A stretch of DNA of 64,000 bases from Primula veris (GCA_963682055.1 OY821740.1:19058814-19122813); one strand, 5' to 3'. Counted from the stretch's first letter, positions 33,374 through 44,979 are shown. A program made the numbers and translations. Notes: generated from the letters alone by a model not told the origin.

Positions 33374-33425
33374 GGTTTTGCTAAAAAATTGTATTTTTTT
33401 TTGGTTGACTGACCTTAAGCATTTG
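32261..33425 (+). repeat. Right arm of the DnaJ inverted repeat
   Basis: Inverted copy of 30700-32211 without the retroposon. The outer boundary is near 33425, just before LINE-derived sequence. Confidence 0.9.
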
Positions 33426-33444
33426 TTGAAGAACATAGAGCCAT

Positions 33445-33720
33445 TGTGTACTTTGTAATAGTCAAGATGAGGATTTGGACCACTTTTTTCTCAATTGCTC
33501 TATAACTAACAAATTTATCAAGAAAGTTCTAATCAGAACTGGCTTTAGGGTGACTTCTAATACGTGACATGATTGGATTCAGTGGTGTTATACATCTCTT
33601 AAAGGTGACACTTTATCAACAAAACTAGGTAAAATTATCATCACTGCTGCAGTCTCATTTGGAAAGAGAGGAATGACATATAACATGGTAAGAAAGGGCC
33701 AGATACAAACAACATGCTAA
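33445..33720 (+). pseudogene. LINE reverse-transcriptase zinc-binding (zf-RVT) remnant
   Basis: The frame reads CVLCNSQDEDLDHFFLNCS at its start, the C-X2-C and H-X4-C pattern of the zf-RVT domain found after reverse transcriptase in plant LINEs. It runs on with WIQWCYTSLKGD and KLGKIIITAAVSFGK to a stop at 33718-33720, with one internal TGA. Only the C-terminal end of a LINE is present. Confidence 0.75.
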
Positions 33721-33993
33721 ATTACTTAAACTTTATGGTTAAATCCGAACTCCAAAATGTGTAAATTACCTATGAATAATAGGAATTTATACATAGGTAG
33801 GTGTTGTGATTTAGCCTAAATCATGTACTAATATTTTATCTGAGATGATACAGATCCATTAGAGCATTCACTTACAAGTCATATCCTACTATCATTTACA
33901 ACATCAAGGGAGTCTATCATTGATTCAGAACAAAAGACTCGACAACAAAAGACAACCAAAAGATGGCAATGGAAGCAACTGAGAATACAAAAT

Positions 33994-34196
33994 CACTACA
34001 AGAAAATAATAGGATAGCAACAAGTGCTATGTTACTATACGGCTTGTTGTAGAAAATTTAGCAATACTATAGTAACAGTTATCAACAATTAACAAAAATT
34101 TCTGTTGCTATACTGTTGCTAAATTTTTACAACAAGCCGTATAGTATCAGACCACTCGTTGCTAAATTGTTGCTATCTGCGTATTTTTTTTTAGTG
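33994..34196. mobile_element. CACTA-type MITE
   Basis: 203 bp starting CACTACAAGAAAAT and ending TTTTTTTTTAGTG, flanked by AAT on both sides (33991-33993 and 34197-34199), the 3-bp duplication typical of CACTA elements. Subterminal inverted repeats include GGATAGCAACAAGTG and TATACGGCTTGTTGTA with its complement. Confidence 0.9.
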
Positions 34197-34199
34197 AAT

Positions 34200-34560
34200 G
34201 TCCATCTTTCTTTCAACAAATGTTTAAAGTTCTTCTTTCCAATCCTCCTCCTCCTCCTCCTTGTTGACACAACTACCCTCCCCACTTCAAAGCAAGCCAC
34301 TGTCTGAGATGGCTCTATGTTAGGCACCCCCAATGCTAACACAGTGGACCCTTCATCAATCTGCTTCTCCCTCTCAAGCCGAGTTATCCTCCTTTTCAAT
34401 TCTTCATTTTCTTAAGTCAAGGTCTGAGTCAATGTCCCTAGCCTTTAATGCTCCAGTAACTCCATCTCAAGCCATCCATTTGAAAGCAGTGAATTATTCT
34501 ACAAGCTATCATAACTCTCTCTCAATTGATCCAAATCATGATTCATGAGATATCCTAGAT
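34200..34560 (-). pseudogene. Coiled-coil protein fragment, possibly transposase-derived
   Basis: Minus-strand frames give TLTQENEELKRRITRLEREK (with one stop inside), then a VPNIEPSQTVACFEVGR stretch. Heptad-like spacing and the nearby CACTA MITE suggest the C-terminal coiled coil of a plant En/Spm-type transposase, but no catalytic motif is present. A (TCC)n run at 34245-34260 encodes the arginine run on this strand. Confidence 0.35.
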
Positions 34561-34953
34561 AATAGGCCTCTCAATTCACTCTCTTCATGCCAAACTTGGT
34601 AATTTCAAGCCACCTAGTATAATTAGGGATGACAGAACTCTGGGTTTTGACCCGACCCAACCCGATCCGGTGCGGGTTGGATAAAAGTGTAAGTTTATTT
34701 GGGTCGGGTTGGATTTGGTCACTTTGCACTTTTGTGCAAATTAGAAATATACTGAATAATAAAACACAACCCAACACACACATGACACATCCTCTCTCTC
34801 TCTAACATACACAGATACATATATAGATACATTGTATAAAACGTATGTGACTAGTGATGAAAAGATGAGAGCAAACTAATTATCAACAATAAAATATTCA
34901 AAAAGGACTCATTCACCAAATTAATTAGTCATCCCTACTCTTGTGTACTAGCT

Positions 34954-34958
<5 letters not shown>

Positions 34959-34989
<31 letters not shown>

Positions 34990-35257
34990 GAGAGGATCTA
35001 TAGACACATAAAAAAAACACATTATCTTTACATATATATATATATATATATATGGGAGAGGATCTATAGACACATAAAAAAAACACATTATCTTTACATA
35101 TCAATCACAACCCTCCATTTACTTATTTTTAATGGTCAAAATTAGTTCATCTAATAACAAGAATAAACACATAATGTTAACCATTAAAAATTAGTAAATG
35201 GAAGGTTGTGATTGATGTGTAAAGATAATGTGTTTTTTTATGTGTGTATGGATCCTT

Positions 35258-35331
<74 letters not shown>
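34959..35331. repeat. TA microsatellites around a nested inverted-repeat MITE
   Basis: The MITE is 35054-35260: GGGAGAGGATCTATAGACAC at the left, with inverted partner GTGTGTATGGATCCTTCCC at the right and nearly continuous complementary arms. Its first about 45 bp and the adjacent TA run are also duplicated directly at 34965-35030 (66-bp period). TA runs lie at 34959-34987, 35036-35053 and 35262-35331. The TA-flanked ends suggest a Tc1/mariner-type MITE. Confidence 0.8.
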
Positions 35332-35335
<4 letters not shown>

Positions 35336-35645
35336 TAGCTTGTTATTTTTTTTTTTTTGTCAGTTTTTTTCCTTTTATTTTTTTGGGTATTGTTGTAAAA
35401 AATAATTTAGATTATTATAAATTTTTACCGGGTAAATATGAAAAATTTGAAAAAATAAGATTTTTAGGCTTTTTTAATCTACTTAAATGGTTATTGTTAG
35501 ATGCTTAATAATGGGTTGTGCTTATTTGGCTTATCAAAAAAATAAAAAAATAAAAAAGGGTTGTGCTTATTTTTAGCTTTTTTATCACCGGACCTGTACT
35601 TTTTTTTGTATAATATTTGTTTATTGGGTTATTGCTAGGTGAACA

Positions 35646-37938
35646 ATGTCACGGTTTGAACAAATTGATGATAACAGTTTCTCGAGTCTTGCTCTTACTA
35701 TTAATTCACCTCGTACAAATAAAAAGAAAAATTCAAGATTGTGGTCCAAAGTCTGGTTAGATTTTAAGAGAGAAGAAGTAAGTAAGGACATTTGTTGGCA
35801 CATTGTAATATTTGTAAGAAGAAATTAACCGCGAAGTACATGGGAGGGACGAGTCATTTGAAAAGTCATGCTAATAGGTGTAAGAAAAAACAAAAAGAAA
35901 TAAACAATGGAAAGGAAACAGAATTTGAAGAAGTACCGAAATACGAATTTAGCCAGGTTAAATCGCGAAAAGATTTAGCTTCTATAATCATTTTACACGA
36001 CTATCCCCTTTCGATAGTCGATCATGTAGGTTTCAGAATGTTTGCTGGAGGGCTTCAACCATATTTTAATATTGTGTCTAGGAACACGATAAAAAAAGAT
36101 ATTATAAAGGTTTATGACGTGGAAAGGAAGAAAACGTATAAATTGTTCGAAAGTGTTCGTAGACTATCAATTACCTTTGACATGTGGTCCCCCAAGCCAA
36201 CAAAGAAAGGTTTTATGGCAATTACGGCCCATTTCATTGACATAAATGGCGTTTGCAAAATCGACTTCTTACATTTGTCTATGTGGGAATTCCACATAAC
36301 AAACAAATGTTATCGAATGTTGTGATCGAAACCATAGATTTTGGAATATCGATCGTAAGATCTCAGCAATTACAGTTGATAATGCTACAACAAATGATGC
36401 TATGATACTGTTGATTTCGACTGAGCTACCCAGGGATTCGTTTTTAATGGACGGGAAATTATTACACGTTCGTTGTTGTGCACATGTACTAAATCTTATT
36501 GTTAAGGAAGGTTTAGCAGCTGTTGGGAATAAAGTTGAAAAAAATAGAGTTAGGTGTGTTTTTTGGACTGTGACACAATCTAGAAGAGAGAAATTTGAGG
36601 CCGCCGCGGCTCAGCTGCATATTCCTTATATGAGGGGGCTCGAACTTGATGTTAAAACGCGGTGGAATTTGACCTATTATATGCTTTCTAGGGCTTTGCT
36701 CTACACAGATGTATTCAGGAAAGCTAAGAAAAAAGATAAAAGTTATGATAGTTTGCCATCTAGTGATGATTGGATTTTTGCTGAGGAAATATGTGCGAGA
36801 CTTAAATTTTTTGCGGATGCGACTGTAATCTTCTTTGGTACTAGTTACCCCACTGCTAATTTATTTTTAAAAAAATGTGTGAGATAAAAATAGAATTGGA
36901 TAAATGGCTTTTTAGTTCAAATGAAATAGTTGTAGCAATGGATTTTAAAATAATAGAGAAATATAACAAGTATTGGTCTGGTTGCCGCTTGACAATGAGT
37001 ATGGCTTCTATTTTAGATCCAAGGTTTAAATTAAAACTTGTTGAGTTTTATTTCAATAAGTTGTATGGAGTTGGAGTGACAAGTAAACATGAAGTCGAGA
37101 GGATTCAAGAATCTGTTTATGCATTGTTTAATGATTACAAATCGAAATTTGATGCTGTTAATAATGATGTTACATCGTCTTTGGGAAATTATAACATGGA
37201 TGTGGATGAGGAAGATAATTTGAGTGGTTTTGATGTGTTCGTAAATGAGACTACTACAAGCTCGGAATCCGAATTAGATGTGTATTTGAGAGAGAAATTA
37301 GTTTCTAGAAAAGGAAAATTCGATATTCTTAATTGGTGGCAATCGCAAAAGGGTTTTCTTATTTTGCAGATGATCGTAAAAGATATTCTCGCTATACAAG
37401 TATCTACCGTTGCTTCCGAATCTACTTTTAGTACGGGTGGTAGATTGATTTCTCCTCATCGGAGTAGACTACATCCGACTACATTGAAAGCTTTGATGTG
37501 TGCCCAAAATTGGCTATGAGGAGAGTTAAAAGGTAAAAGAAATCATTTTCATTTCGAACAATTAATTATCTACTGTTAGTTATATTTTTGTCTAAAAATT
37601 TGTAGTTGTGATTTCCATTTTATTGGACGTACTTAAGTTACTTAACCTAGTAGATACATTTACATTTTACTGAACCTACTTAAGTTTGTAGTTGGGATTT
37701 CCATTTTATTGTTAGTTATATTTTTGTATAAAAGTTTGGAGTTGATTTTCTTATAAAAGTTGTCTACTTTTCGTATCGAATGTTGGTTTACATTAGTTAC
37801 TTTTCTTTTTTCAGATTCCGATTCCGATTCCAGCCTAGATGCGAGTTGTCTCCCGAAAGTTAACGATGAAGAAGAGGAGCCTATTGACGAAATGGAAGCG
37901 GGAAGTAGTGGAACAAATGATCATGTGATGATTTAGTC
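35646..37938 (+). pseudogene. hAT transposase (BED zinc finger), frameshifted
   Basis: The order is that of plant Ac-like (RICESLEEPER-type) transposases. First comes a BED finger (W-X3-W-F near 35745; HCNIC with a distal H and C near 35800-35870). Then comes the first catalytic aspartate in TFDMW (36177-36191). The second is in TVDNATTNDAM (about 36373-36405), with CCAHVLNLIV after it. The hAT dimerisation region (DILNWWQSQ to STFSTGGR and AQNWL) follows at about 37320-37519. Frameshifts occur near 35795, 36300 and in an A-run at 36868-36876; a TGA at 37517-37519 ends the main frame. A spliced C-terminal exon after a CAG at about 37813 (DSDSDSSLD and an acidic tail) stops at 37938. No functional protein is possible without repair. 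Confidence 0.88.
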
Positions 37939-38353
37939 TTTCACAAAGAATTTCAGGATTTGAAGATGCTTAATGTAGTTGATGAGCTTTCAGTTAAAGG
38001 TTATTTTTACGACTTTGTTTTGGAATTGAGATTTACTTATTATGCAGATTTTGTTGTTACTATTTGTTCTGATTTGACGATTTTATGCCTAGTGTCCTGT
38101 TGATTAGTCATTTGTGTTCACTAAGTTTCAGAATCTGACAATAATACATGATATTTTAGCAGTGTTACAGCCATGCTATTAATTTTTACCATAATAATGG
38201 TTTTTAACCAAATTTTATCCCTATAGCGTGTATAAAAACAGAGAATAATAAGAAAAAGAAAAAAATTCCTGGTCAAACGGGTCGGGTCGGGTTATGTGTG
38301 GATTGATGCGCGGATCGGGTCGGGTTTTAAGAAACCCGGCCCAATTGTATAAT

Positions 38354-38679
38354 CATACATTTTTTTGTGGCTTGGTACTTTGATGGTCTGGCTACGCTTA
38401 ATTTATAGACTCCATAGAAGCAGTCGTCCAAGTTTTTTCTTTTAATTAATGGTCTTTATTATCAATAATGGAAAATAAAAAAGTGGATAAAAACCCAACA
38501 AAGTCAAACTAAAGAGTACAAACCGAAGATAAACAAATTACAAAAAGCTTAGAGTAAAAAGGAAAACTTCAATCCACAAAGTCCAAGCTTTTGTTACAAG
38601 TGACACTCTTTCAATAATCTCTGCAGTGATGTTACTCATGTAAGAGTTAATCACAGTTTTTTGGTCACATAGACAAGCC
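38354..38679. other. Spacer between two hAT elements
   Basis: No gene or defined repeat seen. Confidence 0.45.
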
Positions 38680-39730
38680 TAGGGGTCAATTTTACCCGAT
38701 TCGGTCCGATTCAACGGTTTTTTGGGTATTCGGATAATGATTTTAGCGGTTCTCTCATCATCTACGGGTCGGGTGTATATAACTTTTTTTACTTATTTTA
38801 CCCGACCCATACTCGTATTTGTAATTCAGTCTATCTTTCTTAATAATTTAGGGAAATGATTAACAATAAAATGGGTAATTAAGAAAATAAAAAATGGAAC
38901 AATTAGTTTGTAATGTTTAAGTGATTGTGTAATGTTTACGTGATTTAGTAATCAACCAAACACATTGTGACCAATATGAAGCAAAAAAAATTGATAGTTA
39001 CTCATTACTTTGTTTATTTTTAATAAGTAAGTTAAGAAATAACTTGGAAAAATATATTCATTATCAATATGTAAAAATACAATTTATAAAAGAACATCTA
39101 GAAAAATAGAATAAATTTTATGAATTTTGGTTATTTTGGGTAAATAACCGCACCGATAAATGGTAAAACTTGAAATCACAATAAAAATTAACAACTATTT
39201 TTTTATATTAAATGATGGGGAAAACCCATATTTTTATATTATTAATGATAAAGATATAAAAATATGGAGAAAAAATCCTACAAGACATAAAAGAAAAAAA
39301 AAATGTAAATGAACATCAACTAATGAAAAATAAAATAAGTATAAAAATATCGTAAAAACTAATTGTTCAATGTTAAATCATCAACTGTGTCTTCGCACAT
39401 ATTTAAAAACGTTTCATATTTCTTTACTCGTCGTTGTATGAGTTCTTATTGTATTGTTTCTCGTGCATTTATTCAATTTTTGTTACACATACATAATATG
39501 TATATATATTTTTAAAATATGAGTATATATTGCAGTTCTGTAATTCGGGTATGCATGTCGGGTTTACGGGTCGGGTCAACGGTATAGAGTTGAGAAACAT
39601 ATCCGCCCCAAGAACCAGCGGGATCGGGTTGGGTAGACCAAAAAACGGTTCTGTAACAGGTCGGTTTTTACGATTTTTAGATATTTTTGTTGTGGTTTTT
39701 GGGTATCGGGTGTTTTTGATCTCACCCCTA
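38680..39730. mobile_element. Non-autonomous hAT derivative
   Basis: It starts TAGGGGTCAATTTTACCCGA and ends GGGTGTTTTTGATCTCACCCCTA, which is an imperfect inverted partner. Subterminal GGGTCGGGT-type repeats cluster at both ends. The AT-rich interior has no transposase. The flanks (GACAAGCC and AACTTACC) agree only partly, so the target duplication is decayed. Confidence 0.65.
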
Positions 39731-40430
39731 AACTTACCCCTTCATATTCTCAAGCTGTATAAATAATTACTTTTCACTTTTTGCGCATACTTTTTCAAAG
39801 ATTTTTATCATTGGAGACGTGTGGCTAGTCCAACCGATTCTATGGTGAACATTTGATAAAAGTTTTTAACTAAGCTTTTATTTGTAATTATTGAAACAAT
39901 CTCTGCAGTGAGTTAGCAAGATGTACTAACCAAGTTTTCTAGTTCTGTTTTAATGATAACATGTTAACTTACAAAAGAAAAAAATGGTTGGTTTCAAAAA
40001 AATAAAAAAATATTAATAAAAAAAACTAAACCAAGGGGTGGTGTAGGACGGCCTTTGGTCAGCCCTTGAAAAAGAAGATTAACGAGTCCCTATGATCTTC
40101 CCCCTAAATAGGTTTGTTTTATCGCTTTGATGTTTTATCATTGTAATAACTTATGCTTGCAAATCTTGTTTACCTCAAAAGAAGTAGACTGATCAAAACA
40201 ATGCAAAGAACAAACATACAAAGGAACAAGATTTATGAAATCGTCGTTCAATCCTTACCAGGATTATTGATGTGCGTGGATCGGTTGCATGAAATGAGAT
40301 TAACAATGATCATGTTTCTATTCTGCAAGATTGTAAATCTTCTGGGGACCTACATGAAAATAAAGGCAAAATTATGAGTAGAAATGTCGAATTATGCCTT
40401 TTGTATCAAGGATTTTTTGAATTGAGCTTA
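39731..40430. other. Spacer
   Basis: No recognised gene. A 74-codon plus-strand frame at 40153-40377 has no family signature. Confidence 0.45.
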
Positions 40431-42115
40431 TTTCTATATGGATCGGTTCCGTCACCTTTCCATTTCTGAAAGGAGTCATCTTATACTATAAATCAACCTA
40501 ATTGTTATTAAAAACATAATGTTGGATTTATGCACCAGTTAATGATAAAAATAAGTGCGTATAAAAGGTAGACTTAGAATGTGAGGTAGGAAATTAATAT
40601 TGTATTAGTTTCCAGATCGACAGTCGAATGGTTAAATATTCCTTATGATTAAAGAAATTGACATTATGATTAAAGAAATTTATTGATATCCGAAACTCGA
40701 ACTAATGAAATGATTAATACTTGTGTATAAGAGCTATTACTATTGTGTTCGAGTTGTATAACATCACGAAATGGAAAATTAATTTCTGAAAATTATGAGA
40801 TTGCGATGGTAACCCCTGATCGTAACTATGTTCCGCCGTTGGGATCCTGATGGTGTCGCATTTCCATTTACTTATCATTTTCATAAAATCTAAAATTATA
40901 ATTTTTTATTCACATGTTTAACTTATATTTTTGTGAGAAAGATGTAAGTAAACCGATTACCATGAAAACACAGAGAGATAAGATTTTATATATAATGGAA
41001 AAGGTAAAAAGAGAATGATATCTAATAGGAGGATCAACACAGCCTATTATCCTAATATAGTGATTAATATATATATATATATTTCCATACACTATTTCGC
41101 TATATAGTTGGTACAGCGCTTTTTGCGCTTATATCATGATTTCCGTGCTATTTATGCTAAAAAAACATGATTTTCAGGACTTGTAATGTAATTTTTATTT
41201 TATAACTTAAGCGTAGAGCTTATTTCTAAATGGGCCAGTTTAAATAACTTTTCCATTTCGTGGAAGGATTAAATTTGTATAACTCGACCCAATATTGTCA
41301 TATTGATATCTAGTTCTTCTCCAAACAAATCATGTGCAATAGATGGTATACCCAAAGTTAATCAATTGATTAAAGAAATCGGCAAGTGAAATCAAAGTTA
41401 AAATACGTATAGATTGTAATATTAATTTCCAATTTGATATGGTAGTTTCAGATCAGACTACATATCTTTGAAGTACATGCAGCAATTTACGGTATGACAA
41501 AGAAGTCTAATATCGTACAAAGTCATTAAGAAAATATGTCATTCATTTCTTGAATTGAAGGTATTTAAGCAGAATACGAAGATATAACGTTCATTTCTTG
41601 GAAAATTATGATTGTATATCTTGAGATTCTATGTAAATCTCATGAGGAACACATTACAAAAACCAAACACAGTGAAAACATCTTATTCATATGAATCATA
41701 TCATTAGATTCTATACTCGAAAAGGTAAAAAAGAGAAAGACAATGTACCACGAAGATCAAGAGTGTGAATCAATTGAAGAAGAAATATGGCGAAGAAGTT
41801 AATGGCGCCGTGACGATGAATATGATCTGTTTTGGCATTTGGAGAGACTCAATTGAGAATACCTAGAGCATATGTATTTATATTAGTTGAAAAGGAAATC
41901 GTTACGTGTGGAAATAAGGTCAAAATCGTATCCCTTTATCCGTTTCATTCTTGGGCCGATTTTATGGAGTTGGACTTATTCGGTCTTCGGCCCGGATTTG
42001 TTAGGGTTTTGTGACAATAATTGGCCCTCAAATTTTTCTACACATGAACTTTTTGATTTGATTCTTTCAAAAGTTCTCCTAAATGATACTAAATGGACGT
42101 GCATGCCTACAGATA
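40431..42115. repeat. Tandem duplication (period about 785 bp) of the candidate gene's 5' region
   Basis: GCTTATTTCTATATGG with CTTTTCCATTTC-type text at 40431 recurs at 41218. GGAAAAGGTAAAAAGAGAAT near 41000 recurs as GAAAAGGTAAAAAAGAGAA near 41720. Each copy also aligns with 24.9-25.45 kb, so there are three copies in all. The middle copy (40850-41040) stops before the first exon; the last (41640-42115) includes the exon and upstream region. Confidence 0.7.
41770..41838 (-). pseudogene. Truncated paralogue of the candidate gene's first exon
   Basis: The minus-strand ATG at 41838 reads MPKQIIFIVTAPLTSSPYFF and stops after 22 codons. The start aligns with MSKQIILISAAAASA of the 25157 copy, and the upstream DNA aligns for several hundred bases. 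A shift has removed the second half of the exon and its donor site. Unknown function. Confidence 0.5.
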
Positions 42116-42589
42116 TTGAGAATTGATCGATAGCAACTGGATATCTAATTGTTTATGGAATGTTTCCATAGATCTTAATGATACATAAATTTGAAGGCAT
42201 ATCTGGTGATATTAAATCGTATTCGTCTACCATTAAAAACATATTTGCACTCTTTGAGATCAATTATTGGTGTCTTCCTGACATCTTAAGGTTATATGAA
42301 ATTATGAATGATTAGGACCTAAAATGCTATGCAAGTTGACTTCAATATTCTCAAGTGTTGTGATATGAGTATCTCTAACATATATATTGTATTAATGAGT
42401 GAGGTTTACTAAAAAAAAAGTGGATAGTACTGTTTCTGGTAAAAATCTAGTGTGTTTTTTGACTTTTTTCATCCACTATGACAATAGTTGGAGCAGTTGC
42501 ATCTAGTTACAGAAAAATCCCTAACAAAACTTTTCTGAAATCCCTAGTGGAAAAATTATTGTTTGTTGACAATCCCCCAGTTTTGTTGC
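42116..42589. other. Spacer
   Basis: No gene or defined repeat seen. Confidence 0.45.
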
Positions 42590-42720
42590 CCCTTAGAGGA
42601 TTTATTTGGACTTTGTAACTTTGCTTTGGTTTGGTTAAATACTTTGTTTACTAACCTTTATCAATAATCATGCTCTAAATTTCCAACAACAAAAAGAGGG
42701 AAAAGGGCAGAGAGTAAAGG
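42590..42720 (+). repeat. Second copy of the RRG intron-5 segment
   Basis: Aligns with 16650-16820 in the same orientation (GGTTTGGTTAAATACTTTGT and GGGAAAAGGGCAGAGAG). No neighbouring RRG exon is recognisable. Confidence 0.65.
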
Positions 42721-43920
42721 TATTCTCAGTATATTTTACTAGGGAATAAAGTTCATCAAATATGTGGTTGACATGAAAAGGTATAATGACCATTCTCTAG
42801 AATTGTGTTGAATGGGAACTACTTGGGAAGAAAGTAGTAAAGGATTTTGTTTAATATACGCAATCATTTATATGACATACCCTCCCAACTTATGAAGCAG
42901 CTCTGGTAAGTGTTACTCATGTGCACCAACAACTAATTAATTTCTTTGTATAGTTGAAATGTTTGTACTAATCTATGTGTCCACAAGTTATACATCCCAA
43001 GTAAAAGAAATATTTTGGACACAAATAACAACCGTTTCTCAACATAGATACACATGAAACAAGAAAATCGATCATAGAAACAATCAAAATATCGCAGGCG
43101 ACTGATTCAACAATAATAATAAAAACGAGTTTATTGGCTTAGATTGTTGGTCATTTATATTCAGAAGAAGAAAAAAACACTCAAATATGAGTTGGTTGAT
43201 TAGATATAGTACTACATATATAACATTAGAAAAACAAATTAACACCAATCAAGAGCTCAACTTTTATGTTCTTATTATAATTAATAATTAATTAGCTTAT
43301 AACTTTTACGTTCTTATAGTAATTAACCCTTACGTGGTAATCAGGCAACTAACTTTGACCAGATAATCATCTATTTCTTGTGGACAGCTTACGTCCTATA
43401 GTTCACGATTAATACGATGAAAAATGCACCTCCTTTCGGTTTCCCAGCCCCTTTTCTGTCCTTACTTCTTAGCACATGATAGTTTCAATGCTAGCCGGGT
43501 AGACGGAAACGTCCTCCTGCCCAGCACAACCAGCTTACAAAAAACAAGAAGTCAACAAAATTTAGATATATTATTATTACCTACCGAAAGAAACATTTTT
43601 TCGAGCTAAAATAATTAATTTAACATTTTTTGATGTATTAGGCTATTAGCCCACTCCAACTATCTCTAGGTATATATGGAATGAAATAATGTTACACAAT
43701 AAAACAATTTCATTATTACAATCCAGGCTAAGATAAAACACCAAACTAGTACCCCTAAATAACATCATCTACTAACAAAAAAATTCCCACATGGACTAGT
43801 TCTAAAAGAAACACGTATTCTAGTCCAAAAAGGAGAATAAAGAAAGTCTCATCTTGCCAAGTCCAAATAGAACTTTACCCCTTACGAAAAGTTCCAAAGG
43901 AAAATAAAAAGTAATACTAG
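42721..43920. other. Spacer downstream of the ATL gene
   Basis: No gene found. The ATL transcript presumably terminates in 43700-43920 (minus strand). A short open frame at 43424-43609 has no signature. Confidence 0.5.
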
Positions 43921-44979
43921 TCATACCGCCGGCCGTGTTTGGCCCACACTGTCACCACTTGTACCGGGCTCCAAGCACTTGAATGACGGCAACTTAACAG
44001 CCGTTTTCCCCCTCCCCACAGACCCTTCTCCGAAAGAAAACGGCATGGTAATCATCCAACGATCGGACTTGACCTCCCGGTCCAACCTCTTATACGACCT
44101 GGCTCCCCTACTGCTGCCCTCCCCACCCCTCCGACTTCTTCTTGAGCTCCCTTCCGTGGTTTGGTTGAACGTCGCGGTCCTGATTAAGGCCCGGGTCATC
44201 ACCTCCTTACGTACGTGCTCGGGGAAACGAAGAGTAAACCGGTCAGTATTTTCCCCTGACCGGACCAGTGAGTGTCCGGTCGAGTGGGACCTAGGAAACT
44301 TTCCATATATTCTTTGTTCACAAGTCTGTGCTTGTGGGACGTGAACTGACTTTCCCAAGAAGCCAATCCGCCTGCTAATGCTTCCTTCACGAGGAGGCAC
44401 AAAGTCAGACTCAGACTCAACAGGGTCAATTACAATACCACGGATGGAGATACTCTCTAAAGCCGGTTGTGCTGGTGGTAGTTGATTAGGAAGGGGGTTT
44501 TCGGTGGAACTAAAAGGGAGGAGGTTGGCGCGACATACGGGGCAAGTGACGTGGGACTGAAGCCAGGCGTCAATGCACTCGGGGTGGAAAACATGGTCGC
44601 AGTCAGGAAGAAGCCTTAGGGTTTCGTCATCCTCAAACTCGTTCAAGCATATGGCGCACTCTAGGGCGTTTTTACCGATCTTGAGTTCTTTGACTTCGTA
44701 GTAGTGGAAGACAGGGAAGGAGGCGACGGTTGCAGCATCAAGACCTGGGCTGCGACTGCGAAGGGAGGCTGCAGCGGCAAGGAGCTGGTTGGCAGAGGAG
44801 CCGGAGCAGAGGCGGAGGTAGAGGGAGAAGAAGCCGATGAAGAAGATCATAGCAAGGACCATCACAACGATGGTGGGGATAGAGGGGTGGAAGGTGTACA
44901 GTGGTGGTGTTGGTGGTGGTTGGGTTTGGGCTGCGACGGCGGAGAAGAGGATGAGGAGTGAGAGGATTGTGAACGTCAT
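43921..44979 (-). CDS. ATL-type RING-H2 E3 ubiquitin ligase (ATL6/ATL31-like)
   Basis: A 352-residue intronless frame. Residues 1-17 look like a signal peptide, 36-57 is a membrane helix, and the ATL GLD motif is at 79-81. The RING-H2 finger is complete: C108, C111, C127, H129, H132, C135, C146, C149, with the E2-contact W139 (spacing C-X2-C-X15-C-X-H-X2-H-X2-C-X10-C-X2-C). The C-terminal half is basic and serine-rich and contains RSHSTGHSLV then GENTDRFTLRFPE, the block shared by the ATL6/ATL31 subgroup. These ligases sit in membranes and transfer ubiquitin from an E2; ATL6/ATL31 act in carbon/nitrogen balance and defence in Arabidopsis, so a similar role is an inference. The start is the first ATG, followed at once by the signal peptide. 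AT-rich TATATA runs upstream (about 45016-45070) could supply a TATA box. All key residues are intact. Confidence 0.93.
   Translation of the reverse strand: MTFTILSLLILFSAVAAQTQPPPTPPLYTFHPSIPTIVVMVLAMIFFIGFFSLYLRLCSGSSANQLLAAAASLRSRSPGLDAATVASFPVFHYYEVKELKIGKNALECAICLNEFEDDETLRLLPDCDHVFHPECIDAWLQSHVTCPVCRANLLPFSSTENPLPNQLPPAQPALESISIRGIVIDPVESESDFVPPREGSISRRIGFLGKSVHVPQAQTCEQRIYGKFPRSHSTGHSLVRSGENTDRFTLRFPEHVRKEVMTRALIRTATFNQTTEGSSRRSRRGGEGSSRGARSYKRLDREVKSDRWMITMPFSFGEGSVGRGKTAVKLPSFKCLEPGTSGDSVGQTRPAV

Larger units (their letters stand above)
34624..38345 (+). mobile_element. Decayed hAT transposon with transposase
   Basis: Left end TAGGGATGACAG, followed by CCCGACCC-rich text (34650-34715). 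The right end has matching GGGTCGGG-rich text (38280-38345). Flanks AGTATAAT (34616-34623) and TGTATAAT (38346-38353) agree at seven of eight positions, a likely 8-bp duplication, although the right terminus is missing a few bases compared with the left. A broken BED-type hAT transposase fills the middle, and a separate MITE with TA repeats is nested at 34959-35331. Confidence 0.7.

Noticed and set aside
35212..35508. 98-codon open frame with a long IYIYIY run
   Set aside because: It is produced by a TA microsatellite and MITE end, not by a gene.
40153..40377. 74-codon plus-strand open frame
   Set aside because: No known domain, no splice or promoter context, and it lies beside duplicated spacer DNA.
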